A stretch of DNA of 64,000 nt from a bacterium (GCA_016124895.1 WGMU01000019.1:1-64000), one strand, 5' to 3'; numbered from the stretch's first letter, positions 1 to 9,316 are shown. Program-made: numbers and translations. Notes: generated by a model from the sequence alone, not told the origin.

Positions 1-369
1 ACGGCCTCACGCGAGTTCGTCTCCAGCCGCCTGCAACAGTTGCTGGAAGGCAGTGTCGGTCGCGTGCTCGGCGGCCTGCGGCAGACACTCACCAAACGGA
101 AGCTGCCGAAAACGGCACGTGACACCATCGCCGCGACGATCGCGTACTTCTCCAACAACCGCGACCGCATGCGTGACGACGAGTGCCTGCGTGAAGGCTA
201 CCCGATTGCCAGCGGTGTCATCGAAGGCGCCTGTCGCCACGTCGTCGGCGACCGCCTCGACCGCACCGGCACCCGCTGGACCGTGGACGGAGCCGTGGCC
301 ATGCTCGCCACCCGCACCACGTACCTGAGCGACGACTGGCACGATTACCACCAGTTCCGCATCAAATAA
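1..369 (+). CDS. ISKra4-type transposase, C-terminal part (5' end outside window)
   Basis: The reading frame is open from base 1 to the stop at 367-369, so this is the last 122 residues of a longer protein. The C-terminal signature GYPIASGVIEGACRH followed by DRLDRTGTRW is typical of ISKra4-family transposases, where this block carries the last part of the catalytic domain. The family is usually several hundred residues long, so most of the gene lies upstream. I could not define the terminal inverted repeat of the element; it should lie in 370-482, which otherwise holds no gene. Whether the transposase is intact cannot be judged from this window. Confidence 0.8.
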   Translation, partial: TASREFVSSRLQQLLEGSVGRVLGGLRQTLTKRKLPKTARDTIAATIAYFSNNRDRMRDDECLREGYPIASGVIEGACRHVVGDRLDRTGTRWTVDGAVAMLATRTTYLSDDWHDYHQFRIK

Positions 370-482
370 GAACAGACCAAACTCCACCCCAATACAAAAA
401 CCTGACCGAGGCGAGCGAGTTACGCCCGTTGCAAGTGCCCGTCACGTCGTAAGCGGCAACTCAGTGTGTTCAATCCGGTCTG

Positions 483-1643
483 TTATGGCTCTTCAAAGTA
501 GACGAGTTTGACTGGTCTGCCGGCAACGGCGAGTATCTCCCCATTGGGGGACCAAGCCATCCTTCCCGTGAGGTCAATTGTCCCAGTCTCGTTTTTTGTG
601 TTCAAATCGACGACGTGAGTTTTACCCTGATCGTCGGCATAGGCCAGCAGCTTCTTATTCGGGCACCATGCGAAGTGCGTAACCGCAGTTTGTGTACTCG
701 TCATCCACACTCCACGACGTGTCTTGACATCCCAGACACGAATCGCGCCAGTGCGTTTTTCTGTATCCGCACGTCCAACAACTATGAGTAGTTTTCCGTC
801 AGCAGAAAACTCGGCGCGTGTGCCGTAGACAAAATCGCCATTTATTGGAAAACCTCGAGCCGTTCTGGATTTCGTCAGGCTCCAGACGAACGCACCACTG
901 AGCCCTATCGCTGCAAGTGACTGTCCGTTCTCAGATGCGGTCACCGCAATGAGCGGTCCCGTTCTCTGCTGCTCAAGTCCGACAATACGTATTTTACTAC
1001 TAATGTCCCAATATCCGATCGTACCGTTGCGTCCTGCCGTTACGACTTTCTTGTCGCCTGCAAATGTCACGTCGTGAACTTCTTCCTTGAAAAAATCCGA
1101 CAGTTTTGTCCGGTCATTAAAAGACGAGAACCTCTTGGAAACGTCAGGATCAATCTCGACATCCTTTCTCAACTCTCCCGTGGTCGCGTCCCATACGCCG
1201 AGAGCAGGTTCAGCGGTCGCTCCAGAGACGATCCATTTCCCGTCTGACGAAAACAGAATCTGTCGGCAATCGTCTTCACGTTGCCTGACAATTGCTCGAA
1301 GGGTTTGAGTGGGGACATCCCAAATCGAGAATGCTGCGTCTCCGTCCGTTCCAACGAGTGTTTTTGCGTCGGGTGAAAAGATGAGCTGTTTGAAGTCTCT
1401 GAACCCACTCGATTTCAGGACGTACTGCTTAACTTGTTTCTTGACGCCCCATATCTGGACTTCCAGTGGACCTCGACTGCTGTCACAGACAGCAAGGAGA
1501 TTCGCGTCTGGTGAAAAGGCGAGCGTATCACCTCTTTGCATTCCGAGATCCCTGGTCCACGTTTGTAGTTTCTGGGCGCTAACCGGTTCTGCACCAACCA
1601 GAACAAAAGCAGTCACCAGGCAGCAAAGAACGATTCGACACAT
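483..1643 (-). CDS. secreted WD40-repeat protein
   Basis: This is a 386-residue protein with an N-terminal signal peptide (hydrophobic residues about 4-20, then an Ala-rich cleavage region) followed by about eight WD40-like blades. Each blade has an SPDxxxL-type strand and most end in a IWDV- or VWDA-like strand, consistent with one beta-propeller spanning the protein. The start at 1643 is preferred because GGAGGAG at 1659-1653 sits 9 bases upstream; an in-frame ATG at 1652 abuts that site and is less likely. WD40 propellers are scaffolds, so partner and role are unknown. GC is lower than in neighbours: the line 601-660 is about 48 percent GC against about 65 percent at 2581-2640. It lies next to a transposase remnant, which suggests acquisition by transfer. 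Confidence 0.85.
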   Translation of the reverse strand: MCRIVLCCLVTAFVLVGAEPVSAQKLQTWTRDLGMQRGDTLAFSPDANLLAVCDSSRGPLEVQIWGVKKQVKQYVLKSSGFRDFKQLIFSPDAKTLVGTDGDAAFSIWDVPTQTLRAIVRQREDDCRQILFSSDGKWIVSGATAEPALGVWDATTGELRKDVEIDPDVSKRFSSFNDRTKLSDFFKEEVHDVTFAGDKKVVTAGRNGTIGYWDISSKIRIVGLEQQRTGPLIAVTASENGQSLAAIGLSGAFVWSLTKSRTARGFPINGDFVYGTRAEFSADGKLLIVVGRADTEKRTGAIRVWDVKTRRGVWMTSTQTAVTHFAWCPNKKLLAYADDQGKTHVVDLNTKNETGTIDLTGRMAWSPNGEILAVAGRPVKLVYFEEP

Positions 1644-1782
1644 GATCGACATCTCCTCCAGACAGCTCTATTCAATGAGCCTCGACGTGTGGATGGGCGA
1701 TACTGTTGGCTTGCACAGACTGAACTGGGGCAGGAGTTACTGTCAGGCAAGCCAGCAGTGACACAGCACCAAATTGTATCGT

Positions 1783-3237
1783 TTACGTCAGGATGGCATC
1801 CACGACGTGACCATGCACGTCGGTGAGGCGGCGGTCCAGGCCGTTGTGGTGCCATGTCAATCTTGTGTGGTCGATGCCCAGCAGGTGCAGAATGGTGGCG
1901 TGCAGGTCGTAGCCGGTCGTTTCGTCGACCGCCGTCTGGTAGCCGAACTCGTCGCTCCGACCATAAGCCGATCCGCCGCGGATGCCGGCTCCGGCGAGCC
2001 AGCTTACGACGGTGCCGCCGTTGTGGTCGCGGCCGGTGGCTCCCTGAGTGAACGGCATCCGGCCGAACTCGGTTGTCCATACAATCAGCGTGTCTTCCAG
2101 CAGGCCGCGCTGTTGCATGTCCTGCAGCAGCGCAGCGATCGGCTGGTCGACCTGGCCGGCGATGAAGGGCAATTCGTTGGGGATGTCCGTGTGGTTGTCC
2201 CAGTTCTTTGAGGCGCCGCCGGTGCCGCTCCAGACCTGCACGAAGCGGACACCGCGTTCGATCAGCCGCCGCGCGATCAGGCAGTTTTTTCCGAACGGCG
2301 CGGTGGATTCCTGATCGAGCCCGTAGCTGTGCTGTGTCTGTTGCGTTTCCTGCGAGAGATCGAGCGCTTCGGGTGCGCTGCTCTGCATCTTCGCGGCTAG
2401 TTCGAACGACCGGATGCGGGCTTCCAAACGCAGATCGTCTGATCGTTGATCGCGATGCTGCTGGTTGAGCGTGCGGAGCAGTGCCAGGCCGGCGCTTTCG
2501 CTGACCGCGTTGATCTGCTGAGCTGTCGCGGGAGGACGCAGGTTCGGAATCGGTTCCGGACTGGCGGGTTTGATGATCGTTGCCGCGTTCGCCGCCGGCA
2601 GGAATCCGGCGGAAAAGTTGCCGGTGTTGTTGTACGGCAGGCCGTGCGGATCGGGCAGCACGACGAAGCTCGGCAGATTGTCTGTCAGACTGCCCAGCCC
2701 GTAACTCAGCCAGGCTCCCAGACACGGAAAGCCGGGATTCAGAAATCCGGTGTTCTGCAGGTAGCTCGCCGGGCCATGCACGTTCGACTTCGACCGCATC
2801 GCCATCAGAAAGGCGAGATCGTCGACGTGTTTCGCGACGTGCGGGAAGACGTCGCTGACCCACCGCCCGCACTCGCCGTGCTGCTTGAAGACGAAGGGTG
2901 ACTTCATCACCGCACCAGGAGTGCTCGTCGCGGCGGCCTTGAGTCCGAAGTCGACTTTCTTTCCGTGCTGGCGTTCGAGTTCCGGCTTGTAATCGAATGT
3001 GTCGACCTGACTGACGCCTCCGTTCATGAAGAGCTGGACGACGCGTTTGACCTTGGCTCGGTGGTGGAGGCCGCCGTTCAGACCGGCACGGGAGGTTTCC
3101 GCCGAGCCAGCTTCCGACCGCAGCAGCAGGTCGAGCAGTGCCAGGCCACCGAACCCCTGGCCGGTCCGCTGCAGCAGGTCGCGGCGGCTGATGGTCGTGT
3201 GGCGAGGCTCGTTCGGTGGGTGACTGATCGTCGGCAT
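1783..3237 (-). CDS. DUF1501 family protein, Tat-exported
   Basis: This 484-residue protein belongs to DUF1501, a family related to the sulfatase/alkaline phosphatase fold and very common in planctomycetes. The N-terminus carries a twin-arginine signal (SRRDLLQ followed by a Gly/Ala/Leu-rich segment, residues about 18-45), so it is probably exported folded. The conserved TEFGRMP and GRDHNGG motifs of the family are present in the C-terminal half. Its start lies 3 bases after the stop of the upstream cytochrome-like gene, so the two are almost certainly co-transcribed. DUF1501 and PSCyt1/DUF1549/DUF1553 proteins are usual partners, but the reaction they carry out is not established. Confidence 0.93.
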   Translation of the reverse strand: MPTISHPPNEPRHTTISRRDLLQRTGQGFGGLALLDLLLRSEAGSAETSRAGLNGGLHHRAKVKRVVQLFMNGGVSQVDTFDYKPELERQHGKKVDFGLKAAATSTPGAVMKSPFVFKQHGECGRWVSDVFPHVAKHVDDLAFLMAMRSKSNVHGPASYLQNTGFLNPGFPCLGAWLSYGLGSLTDNLPSFVVLPDPHGLPYNNTGNFSAGFLPAANAATIIKPASPEPIPNLRPPATAQQINAVSESAGLALLRTLNQQHRDQRSDDLRLEARIRSFELAAKMQSSAPEALDLSQETQQTQHSYGLDQESTAPFGKNCLIARRLIERGVRFVQVWSGTGGASKNWDNHTDIPNELPFIAGQVDQPIAALLQDMQQRGLLEDTLIVWTTEFGRMPFTQGATGRDHNGGTVVSWLAGAGIRGGSAYGRSDEFGYQTAVDETTGYDLHATILHLLGIDHTRLTWHHNGLDRRLTDVHGHVVDAILT

Positions 3238-3240
3238 GGC

Positions 3241-6200
3241 TCAATCCACGAACAGGAACTCGTTGGTGTTGAAGAGGAACCGGCAGGCGTTGGCGAGGCC
3301 ATACTGCTGCGCATAGGCGATGACAGGCTGGCGCTCCTCGGGACGCGGCAGGCGTCCGAACAGGTGCCGATAGGCGAGATCGATCTGGCCGTCGAGTTCC
3401 GGCTGTGCGGCGGTCAGACGTGCGGCGAACTTCTCGCTCAACCGCACGACCAGCTTGTCGTTCAGCGTTGCCAGCGCCTGCAGGGCGGTCAGCGAGACAT
3501 TGCGTTTGGGCGTCAATTGCGAACCGTCCGGGCAGTCGATCGCTTCCATGAAGGGATCGGGGACCGTGCGGAACAGGAAACGGTAGACGCTGCGGCGGTA
3601 ATTCGCCGGGTCGTCGACGTTGAAATTCTGATAATCGACGTTTGGCGTGACGTGCGCACCGGGCGACTGAATGAACTGCCGGACGGACGGGCCACCCATC
3701 GTCGGGTCGAGCGTCCCGGACACCAGGAGCAGAGCATCGCGGTATGACTCTGCATCAAGCCGTCGCCGCGTCATGCGCCACAGCAGCCGGTTGTCGGCGT
3801 CGACCTGCAGCGCTTCGGGACGAGAGGCGGACTGCTGTTGATAGACGGCGCTGCTCAGGATCAGCCGGTACAGTTCTTTGAGCGAACCGCCGCGCTGCTG
3901 CAGCGTGACGGCCAGCCAGTCGAGCAGTTCCGGATGCGACGGCGAGGCGCCCATCAGACCAAAATCGTTCGGCGTGGTGACGAGGCCGCGGCCGAAGTGG
4001 TATTGCCAGATGCGGTTGACGATCGAGCGCCAGACCAGCGGGTTGTGTTCGTCGGCGAGCCAGTTCGCTAGGGCGAGACGCCGTTCACCTTCCGGCGCCG
4101 TGACGGTTACGTCGAAGTCAGCGGGCAGGGTATCGACGCAGGACAACGCCTGCGGAGTCGCTTGCTCCTGCGGCTGTGTGACGAGTCCCCGCTGCAGAAC
4201 GTGAATGGTGCGCGGTGCAGGCGTCGGTTTGAATGAACCGTCGGGATCGAACTGACTCGTACCCGAGTAGACGAGCTGCTGAGCCGGCAGGTCGGCGAGC
4301 TGTCGCTGCAGGCGGTCGCGGAGGAACCAGTGGGCGAGTTCGATCTGCTGTGACTCGGAACGTTCGCTGACAGGGACGCCAAGGATCTGCCCGACGCTCA
4401 GCGGAATGCGCGGCGCCGTCTTCAGCAGTTCGACGGAAGAGTCGGTGACCGACAGCCGGAAGTGGCCGATGAGGTGCCCGCCACCGTGGATCTGTTGCAG
4501 CTCGATTCGCAGCCGGGTATCGCCAGCGGAAGTGGCGGGCTGCTGAAACGGAAACACAGCTTCGTGCGGCTTCGAGACGGCCGGGAAAATGCCCCAGGCG
4601 GTGTTGGGATTACCATCGACAGCAGCCGTGATCGCCCAGCCCTGCTGATTGAAGTCGGCGAAGGGCTCGACGACGCGCAGTTCGCGCGTCGTGCCGGCAT
4701 CGGGATCGAGTACCTGGAAGCAGCGGATTTCGTTGAGGTGCAGATTGCCGTTGTCCTGTCGGCCGGGCCCCTGCATCGGCAGGTCGGGGTGCGTGAGCAA
4801 TTCAAGTCGCAGCGCGGTGACCTGCTTGAGATCGACGGTGGCCGTGACGACGTAAACGTCCTTGTCGGGTCGCGGCCCGCTGGCGAGGACGGTCTGCTGA
4901 TCGTCCGGTGGCAGTGTCGCGCCACCCTGCGAGACGGCTTTCTCGACTGTCAGCGGTCGCCACCGTACGGCTTCCTTGTCGAGATTCTGCTCCCACAGCG
5001 CAATGGCCTGACGAGCCTCGTCGGTAAGCAGCTCCGTCGGCGCGGATTGAAACTGCTGTTCGAGCGCGGCCAGCGACTCGGTCAGTTCGGCGCGGCGTCG
5101 AGCAACGGTCGGATCCGGGTCATACTTGCGGTTTGCTTTATCGGTCGCGGCGAAGACGGCCTGCAGACCGTAGTACTCGTCCTGCGAGATCGGGTCGAAC
5201 TTGTGATCGTGGCACCGCGCGCAATGAACGCTGGTGCTGGCGAATGTCGACATTACCGTGGTGACAATGTCGTCGCGGTCGAGATACCGGCCGATCTCGC
5301 GGTCGAGCGAATCTTCGCGGATGTCCCGCAGCGAGCTTTCGTCCCAGGGACCGGCGGCCAGAAACCCGGTCGCAACGATCGCGTCGGGATTCAGCGGGTC
5401 AAGGATGTCGCCAGCAATCTGTTCGCGCACAAACTGAGCGTACGGCTTGTCAGCGTTGAAACTCTGAATCAGGTAGTCGCGATACGGCCAGGCGTGTTCG
5501 CGCGGGCGATCCTGATCGTGACCGTGCGTCTCGGCGAAGTGGACCAGGTCCATCCAGTGCCGCGCCCAGCGTTCTCCGTACTGCGGCGAGTCGAGCAGCC
5601 GGTCGATGCAGTCCTGCCAGGCGACGGGCGAAGGATCGTTGAGGAACGCGTCGACTTCGTCAGGAGTTGGCGGCAGGCCACGGAGATCGAATGAGGCTCG
5701 CCGCAGCAGCGTCAGGCGGTCGGCCTGAGGTGACGGTTCGAGCCCAGCGGTTTCCAGTCGCGACACAATGAAGTTGTCGATCGGTGTGCGACACCACTGG
5801 CGAAGTTTGTCGGACTGAGGCAGCGGAACGTCGGGCAGAGTCAGCGGCCGGTAAGCCCAGTGCTTCGGCCAGTTCGCTCCGGCGGTAATCCAGCGGCGCA
5901 GAATGTCGACCTCGGCGGATGAAAGTCGCTCGCCTTCGGGCGGCATCCGCAGTTCTTCATCGTCTGTTGTGACGCGTTCGAGCAGCGAGCTGACGGCGGG
6001 CAGACCTGGTTCAATGACACCGGCACCGAGTGCCGAGTCGCGACGCGTCAGGTCGAGGTCACCTTTGGGCTCGTCAGAGCCGTGACACTTCAGACAGCGC
6101 GAACTGAAGATCGGCCGCACATCCCGTTCAAAGTCGACACTGGCGGCTGCACGACTGCCGGCATCATCAGCGTCCGTGAGTTGAGCCGCCACGAAAAGCC

Positions 6201-6246
6201 ACGACAGACAGACGTAGAGCAGAGAGCGATCAGGCCGGCGCGGCAT
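3241..6246 (-). CDS. PSCyt1 / DUF1549 / DUF1553 secreted cytochrome-like protein
   Basis: This 1001-residue planctomycete protein has a signal peptide (residues about 1-26). A cytochrome-c-like PSCyt1 domain follows with the haem motif CLKCH at residues 51-55, then DUF1549 (about 150-370), a poorly conserved middle region that may bind a ligand, and DUF1553 (about 700-960). A second CxxCH, CARCH at 342-346, lies inside DUF1549 where the family conserves CxRCHDHKFDP. Two covalent haems are therefore possible in the periplasm or on the cell surface. It is the middle gene of a minus-strand operon: the sugar isomerase ends 15 bases upstream and DUF1501 begins 3 bases downstream. Substrate and electron partner are unknown. 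Confidence 0.93.
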   Translation of the reverse strand: MPRRPDRSLLYVCLSWLFVAAQLTDADDAGSRAAASVDFERDVRPIFSSRCLKCHGSDEPKGDLDLTRRDSALGAGVIEPGLPAVSSLLERVTTDDEELRMPPEGERLSSAEVDILRRWITAGANWPKHWAYRPLTLPDVPLPQSDKLRQWCRTPIDNFIVSRLETAGLEPSPQADRLTLLRRASFDLRGLPPTPDEVDAFLNDPSPVAWQDCIDRLLDSPQYGERWARHWMDLVHFAETHGHDQDRPREHAWPYRDYLIQSFNADKPYAQFVREQIAGDILDPLNPDAIVATGFLAAGPWDESSLRDIREDSLDREIGRYLDRDDIVTTVMSTFASTSVHCARCHDHKFDPISQDEYYGLQAVFAATDKANRKYDPDPTVARRRAELTESLAALEQQFQSAPTELLTDEARQAIALWEQNLDKEAVRWRPLTVEKAVSQGGATLPPDDQQTVLASGPRPDKDVYVVTATVDLKQVTALRLELLTHPDLPMQGPGRQDNGNLHLNEIRCFQVLDPDAGTTRELRVVEPFADFNQQGWAITAAVDGNPNTAWGIFPAVSKPHEAVFPFQQPATSAGDTRLRIELQQIHGGGHLIGHFRLSVTDSSVELLKTAPRIPLSVGQILGVPVSERSESQQIELAHWFLRDRLQRQLADLPAQQLVYSGTSQFDPDGSFKPTPAPRTIHVLQRGLVTQPQEQATPQALSCVDTLPADFDVTVTAPEGERRLALANWLADEHNPLVWRSIVNRIWQYHFGRGLVTTPNDFGLMGASPSHPELLDWLAVTLQQRGGSLKELYRLILSSAVYQQQSASRPEALQVDADNRLLWRMTRRRLDAESYRDALLLVSGTLDPTMGGPSVRQFIQSPGAHVTPNVDYQNFNVDDPANYRRSVYRFLFRTVPDPFMEAIDCPDGSQLTPKRNVSLTALQALATLNDKLVVRLSEKFAARLTAAQPELDGQIDLAYRHLFGRLPRPEERQPVIAYAQQYGLANACRFLFNTNEFLFVD

Positions 6247-6261
6247 GTCAGGGCCTCTCGA

Positions 6262-7209
6262 TCAGCGGCGGTCGTCGACCATCGTCCAGAGTTCGTGGAT
6301 CTTCGACCGAAACAATGGCAGAGCGATTTCCGGGTCTTCGATTTCGGGATGCCACATCTTCTCCCATTCGTAGCAGAACCAGCCAGCGTAGTCCGCATTT
6401 CGCAGCAACCACATGCACTCGGCGGCGGGAAATTCGCCGCCTCGAAACAGGACGTAGTCCGCGTGCCGATGTCCGGTCATCAGATTGTGAGCGGCGGTCG
6501 CCGCCGCGTCGTGTTCAGCTTCAGAGTTCGCAACGGACTCGCGCCGGGTGACGGAATCCTTCCAGTGCGTTGAGCGGACCCAGGGACGCAGCCGCTCGAA
6601 TGTCAGCGACAGGTTCTCATCGCAGAACCGCCAGGGATGATGAGTGTCCCAAAGCACGCCAACGGCCGGTGACTCGACAGTTTCCAACGTTTCGAGGACG
6701 ACGGCGGAATTCGAGTAGTCGCCGTGAGTTTCGACGAGCACGTCAAGACCGAGCGGCTCGGCGTACTCGCCCAGCGCCTGCAGACCTTCGGCCACTTGGG
6801 CAATCGTGGTCCGTCGCTGCTGGGGCGAGACCTCGCTCAGCGGTACGCTGCCGGAATCGGTCGGCTGCAGAACGTCGCCGAAGACGCGAATAAAGTCGGC
6901 CCCCAGAATTCTGGCCAGATCGAGATACCGCTTGCCGGTTTCAATCTGAGATGTGCGCACTCCCGAGTCCGGACTGTCGAAGCTGACGGAGGACGCCAGT
7001 CCGCTGATCCGGAAGCCGGCATCACTGAGTTCGCGACATCGAGTGTCCAACTGCGACGCCTGTAGATCGGGATGTCCGAGCAGGTCGGCCTGCCGCTGCA
7101 GCAGACGAATCTCGACGCCGTCATACCCGTACGAGGTGCCATGTTCGATGATCTGCTGAAACGACCAGTCCGGGCAACTGAGCGTCGAAAACGAGACTTT
7201 CGGTTTCAT
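6262..7209 (-). CDS. sugar phosphate isomerase/epimerase (AP endonuclease family 2 TIM barrel)
   Basis: This 315-residue cytoplasmic protein has the xylose-isomerase-like TIM barrel fold. Visible family features are the start strand KVSFSTLSCPDW, the YGYDGVEIRL block, a VETHGDYSN metal-site strand, the VGVLWDTHHPW strand and a C-terminal GWFCYEWEKMWHPE block. Members bind a divalent metal and isomerise or epimerise sugars, or act as sugar lactone or inosose enzymes; the exact substrate cannot be read here. It is the first gene of the minus-strand operon that continues into the PSCyt1 and DUF1501 genes, which hints that the secreted pair handles carbohydrate-like material. No strong ribosome binding site is visible. 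Confidence 0.87.
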   Translation of the reverse strand: MKPKVSFSTLSCPDWSFQQIIEHGTSYGYDGVEIRLLQRQADLLGHPDLQASQLDTRCRELSDAGFRISGLASSVSFDSPDSGVRTSQIETGKRYLDLARILGADFIRVFGDVLQPTDSGSVPLSEVSPQQRRTTIAQVAEGLQALGEYAEPLGLDVLVETHGDYSNSAVVLETLETVESPAVGVLWDTHHPWRFCDENLSLTFERLRPWVRSTHWKDSVTRRESVANSEAEHDAAATAAHNLMTGHRHADYVLFRGGEFPAAECMWLLRNADYAGWFCYEWEKMWHPEIEDPEIALPLFRSKIHELWTMVDDRR

Positions 7210-7346
7210 CGTCGCGGGTCTTTACAGATGCTGAGAGACGGCGTGTCGAATCAGCCATTGTGTGCGGCTCTGCCCCGAGCGGCCAGAGAATGTGACGATT
7301 TGCCGGTAGCGGTATGCACCGAGTTTGCGTTCTTATGAAGGCAGAA

Positions 7347-7586
7347 GCCACGGATGCACATGGATTGGTACGGAGATTTTGCGATGAGGTGAGCACCGGG
7401 CGTCTCTGATTCAGACGCTCGCTGTCAGAGAATCGTTTGACACCCAGACACCGTGACAGGAACGGTCGCGGGTTTTCTGGTAGCCGGTGCCTGCGGCTGG
7501 GCGTTAAACAAGTCAGGCACCAAAGCAGAAACTGCGACGCACTTCCGCACTTAGCTCCTCCGTGAAACTCTGTGTCCATCCGTGGC
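7347..7586. repeat. nested inverted repeats in intergenic region
   Basis: The gap 7210-7621 has no gene but holds two nested inverted repeats. The outer arms are 7347-7364 and 7569-7586 (15 of 18 positions pair; core CATCCGTGGC). Inside, 7435-7447 (GTTTGACACCCAG) faces 7483-7509, whose reverse complement reads GTTTAACGCCCAG followed by CCGCAGGC. That 27-base inner arm matches the arm of the repeat at 29101-29189 at 21 of 27 positions, so both belong to one dispersed family. No coding potential is seen. Confidence 0.6.
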
Positions 7587-7621
7587 GGAATTCCGACCTT
7601 CTGAACGAAGCAAACTGAGCG

Positions 7622-8992
7622 ATGTCCGAAAACGCGGAAACTCAACGGGCCGTCAGCCCCTGGCGAAGCTTTGTGCTCGTCGCCGCAGTCGCGGCAATTC
7701 TCGTCAGCGGCGCGGCATCAGACGCGGTTACTCAGCGGCGAACTCCGCAGAATCGCCTGGCGGTTGACGTTATGCGTTTGCGGTCGGGCGAGAAGTTGCT
7801 TGGAGCGGTGTTGAATGAGTCATCGGAAGGGACACTCCGCGTGGCCGTGCAGCGTGACTGGCTGCGAAAGTCGTTGCCGGACTACTACCGGTCCGTAGTC
7901 AGTGACGAAACCGCCGCTCAACAGAAGATCGCCACAGAGCTGATCGAGCGAATCGATCGCTGGGTGGCGGAGGTCAAGTCGCGACCTCCGGAGCAGACAG
8001 ACACGAAGCAACTGCTCGCGTTTCTTGACGACCAGCAAAGCCAGCTCGAACAACGGCTGAAACAATTGCAGGACGGCGCCACGAAGCTTGACGCCACAAC
8101 AATCGACGGCGGTCTCGAAACTCAATTTGTGCTGCTGGAACTGCCGCGTGGTCAAGTCTCTTCGCACTTCATTCAAGCGGCCGAGCAGCGGCGCATTGCC
8201 CTGCTTGCCTGGCGGGAACGATTTCGAGAAGTCGAAACGCTGACTGCTGACCAGCTTCGCGCGGCATTGGAATCGCGGAAGATCGATGTCGCTGACAACA
8301 CCGAACCGGTCGACCTGTCGGACCGCGTTCCGCCCGCGGCTCAGACCGACGACGAATGGGCGGCACGGCAGGCGATCGTCGAATTTCAACTGGTTCGCCC
8401 GCTTGAGTTTCAGGGGACCGGAGGCGCTCTGTTCCGGACAGACGGCGACGCAGCCCAAGTCGACCTCGCTGCCATGCTTCCGCAGCTTCTGCAGAGTCAG
8501 TTGACGAGTCAGCTTGCCGATCTGCTCGAAGAACCGGGTCTCGGTAACGCTGGCCGCGCACGAAAAACGGCGAAAGCAACAGCGTCGACTGAGTCACTCG
8601 GCCAGGCAATCCGCGAGGCCGAACAGCTCGGGCTGCGTGGTTTTCGAGTCACACAGCTTGATCTCGATCTGCCGCGCGGTCAGGCGCGAGTCACCGAGCA
8701 GTTCGTGGCTCGCATGCCTGGCAAGCAGTGGAAGATCGTCTGGTCCGAAACCGTGGCCGAGGATGCCCGACAGGCTCGCGCCGCTGCGGAAGAGCAGATT
8801 GGCAACGACCCGCAGGTCAAACAACTGTTGCAGATCGCCAAACAACTTGGCGGCGCCGGCGATCAGGTGAAAACGGCGGTCCGATTCGGAGCCGCGACGA
8901 TGGCCGCTCAGCAGAGCGCCGCCGCCCGCTTCTTCACTTTCCGCGACCGCCACACGCAACGCCTCGATGGCCCACCACTGAGAGTGAAGTGA
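7622..8992 (+). CDS. uncharacterised membrane-anchored protein
   Basis: This 456-residue protein belongs to no family I recognise. A hydrophobic segment at residues about 15-32 (SFVLVAAVAAILVSG) preceded by a polar N-terminus suggests a signal anchor, with the rest outside the cytoplasm. The body is rich in Gln, Arg, Leu and Glu and contains a likely coiled coil around residues 95-160 (several LxxQQ and QRLKQLQD heptad-like stretches). A second Ala/Gln-rich helical stretch lies near residues 370-430. It stands alone between two repeat-filled gaps, so context gives no clue. The reading frame is long with normal local codon use, so I regard it as a real gene. Confidence 0.72.
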   Translation: MSENAETQRAVSPWRSFVLVAAVAAILVSGAASDAVTQRRTPQNRLAVDVMRLRSGEKLLGAVLNESSEGTLRVAVQRDWLRKSLPDYYRSVVSDETAAQQKIATELIERIDRWVAEVKSRPPEQTDTKQLLAFLDDQQSQLEQRLKQLQDGATKLDATTIDGGLETQFVLLELPRGQVSSHFIQAAEQRRIALLAWRERFREVETLTADQLRAALESRKIDVADNTEPVDLSDRVPPAAQTDDEWAARQAIVEFQLVRPLEFQGTGGALFRTDGDAAQVDLAAMLPQLLQSQLTSQLADLLEEPGLGNAGRARKTAKATASTESLGQAIREAEQLGLRGFRVTQLDLDLPRGQARVTEQFVARMPGKQWKIVWSETVAEDARQARAAAEEQIGNDPQVKQLLQIAKQLGGAGDQVKTAVRFGAATMAAQQSAAARFFTFRDRHTQRLDGPPLRVK

Positions 8993-9000
8993 GCGAATCG

Positions 9001-9196
9001 CCGTAGGCCGGGCCGAGCGAAGCGAGTTCCGACAAGAGCTTCGAGTCTCGGTTCGGGCTGCCGGAACGGCGCTCCGCCTGGTCCGGCCTGCGAATCCTCA
9101 GCAACCGCAACTGTCAGCGATCGCACCGTCCGTTTGCACCCGCTCCACGCATCCTACTGTTCTGCCGGAACTCGCTTCGCTCGGTCCGGCCTACGG
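9001..9196. repeat. three-unit inverted repeat element
   Basis: The 31-base arm 9001-9031 and the 31-base arm 9166-9196 are inverted copies with one mismatch (core GAGCGAAGCGAG). A third, diverged copy lies at 9061-9092 (CCGGAACGGCGCTCCGCC followed by TGGTCCGGCCTGCG) in the same orientation as the right arm. The element fills most of the gap 8993-9316 before the glycosyltransferase gene and has no coding potential. It could fold as a long hairpin in RNA. Such dispersed palindromic units are common between planctomycete genes. Confidence 0.7.
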
Positions 9197-9316
9197 ATTT
9201 GCGACAGAAACGTCGCGTCCGACATTGGTCTCGGCTCCGTCGCAGCCTCCTCATAAACTCCGTGATTCTGACGGTCCGGACAGAGAGTCCGGCGGCGGTG
9301 ACCCAGGAGCGACTCG

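Noticed and set aside
1613-3244. 543-residue open frame on the minus strand overlapping the DUF1501 gene in another frame
   Set aside because: Arg/Pro/Ser-rich, no family; the DUF1501 frame has a Tat signal and conserved motifs.
4462-5694. 410-residue open frame on the plus strand inside the PSCyt1 gene
   Set aside because: Mirror of the real gene caused by GC-rich third positions; no ribosome binding site or motif.
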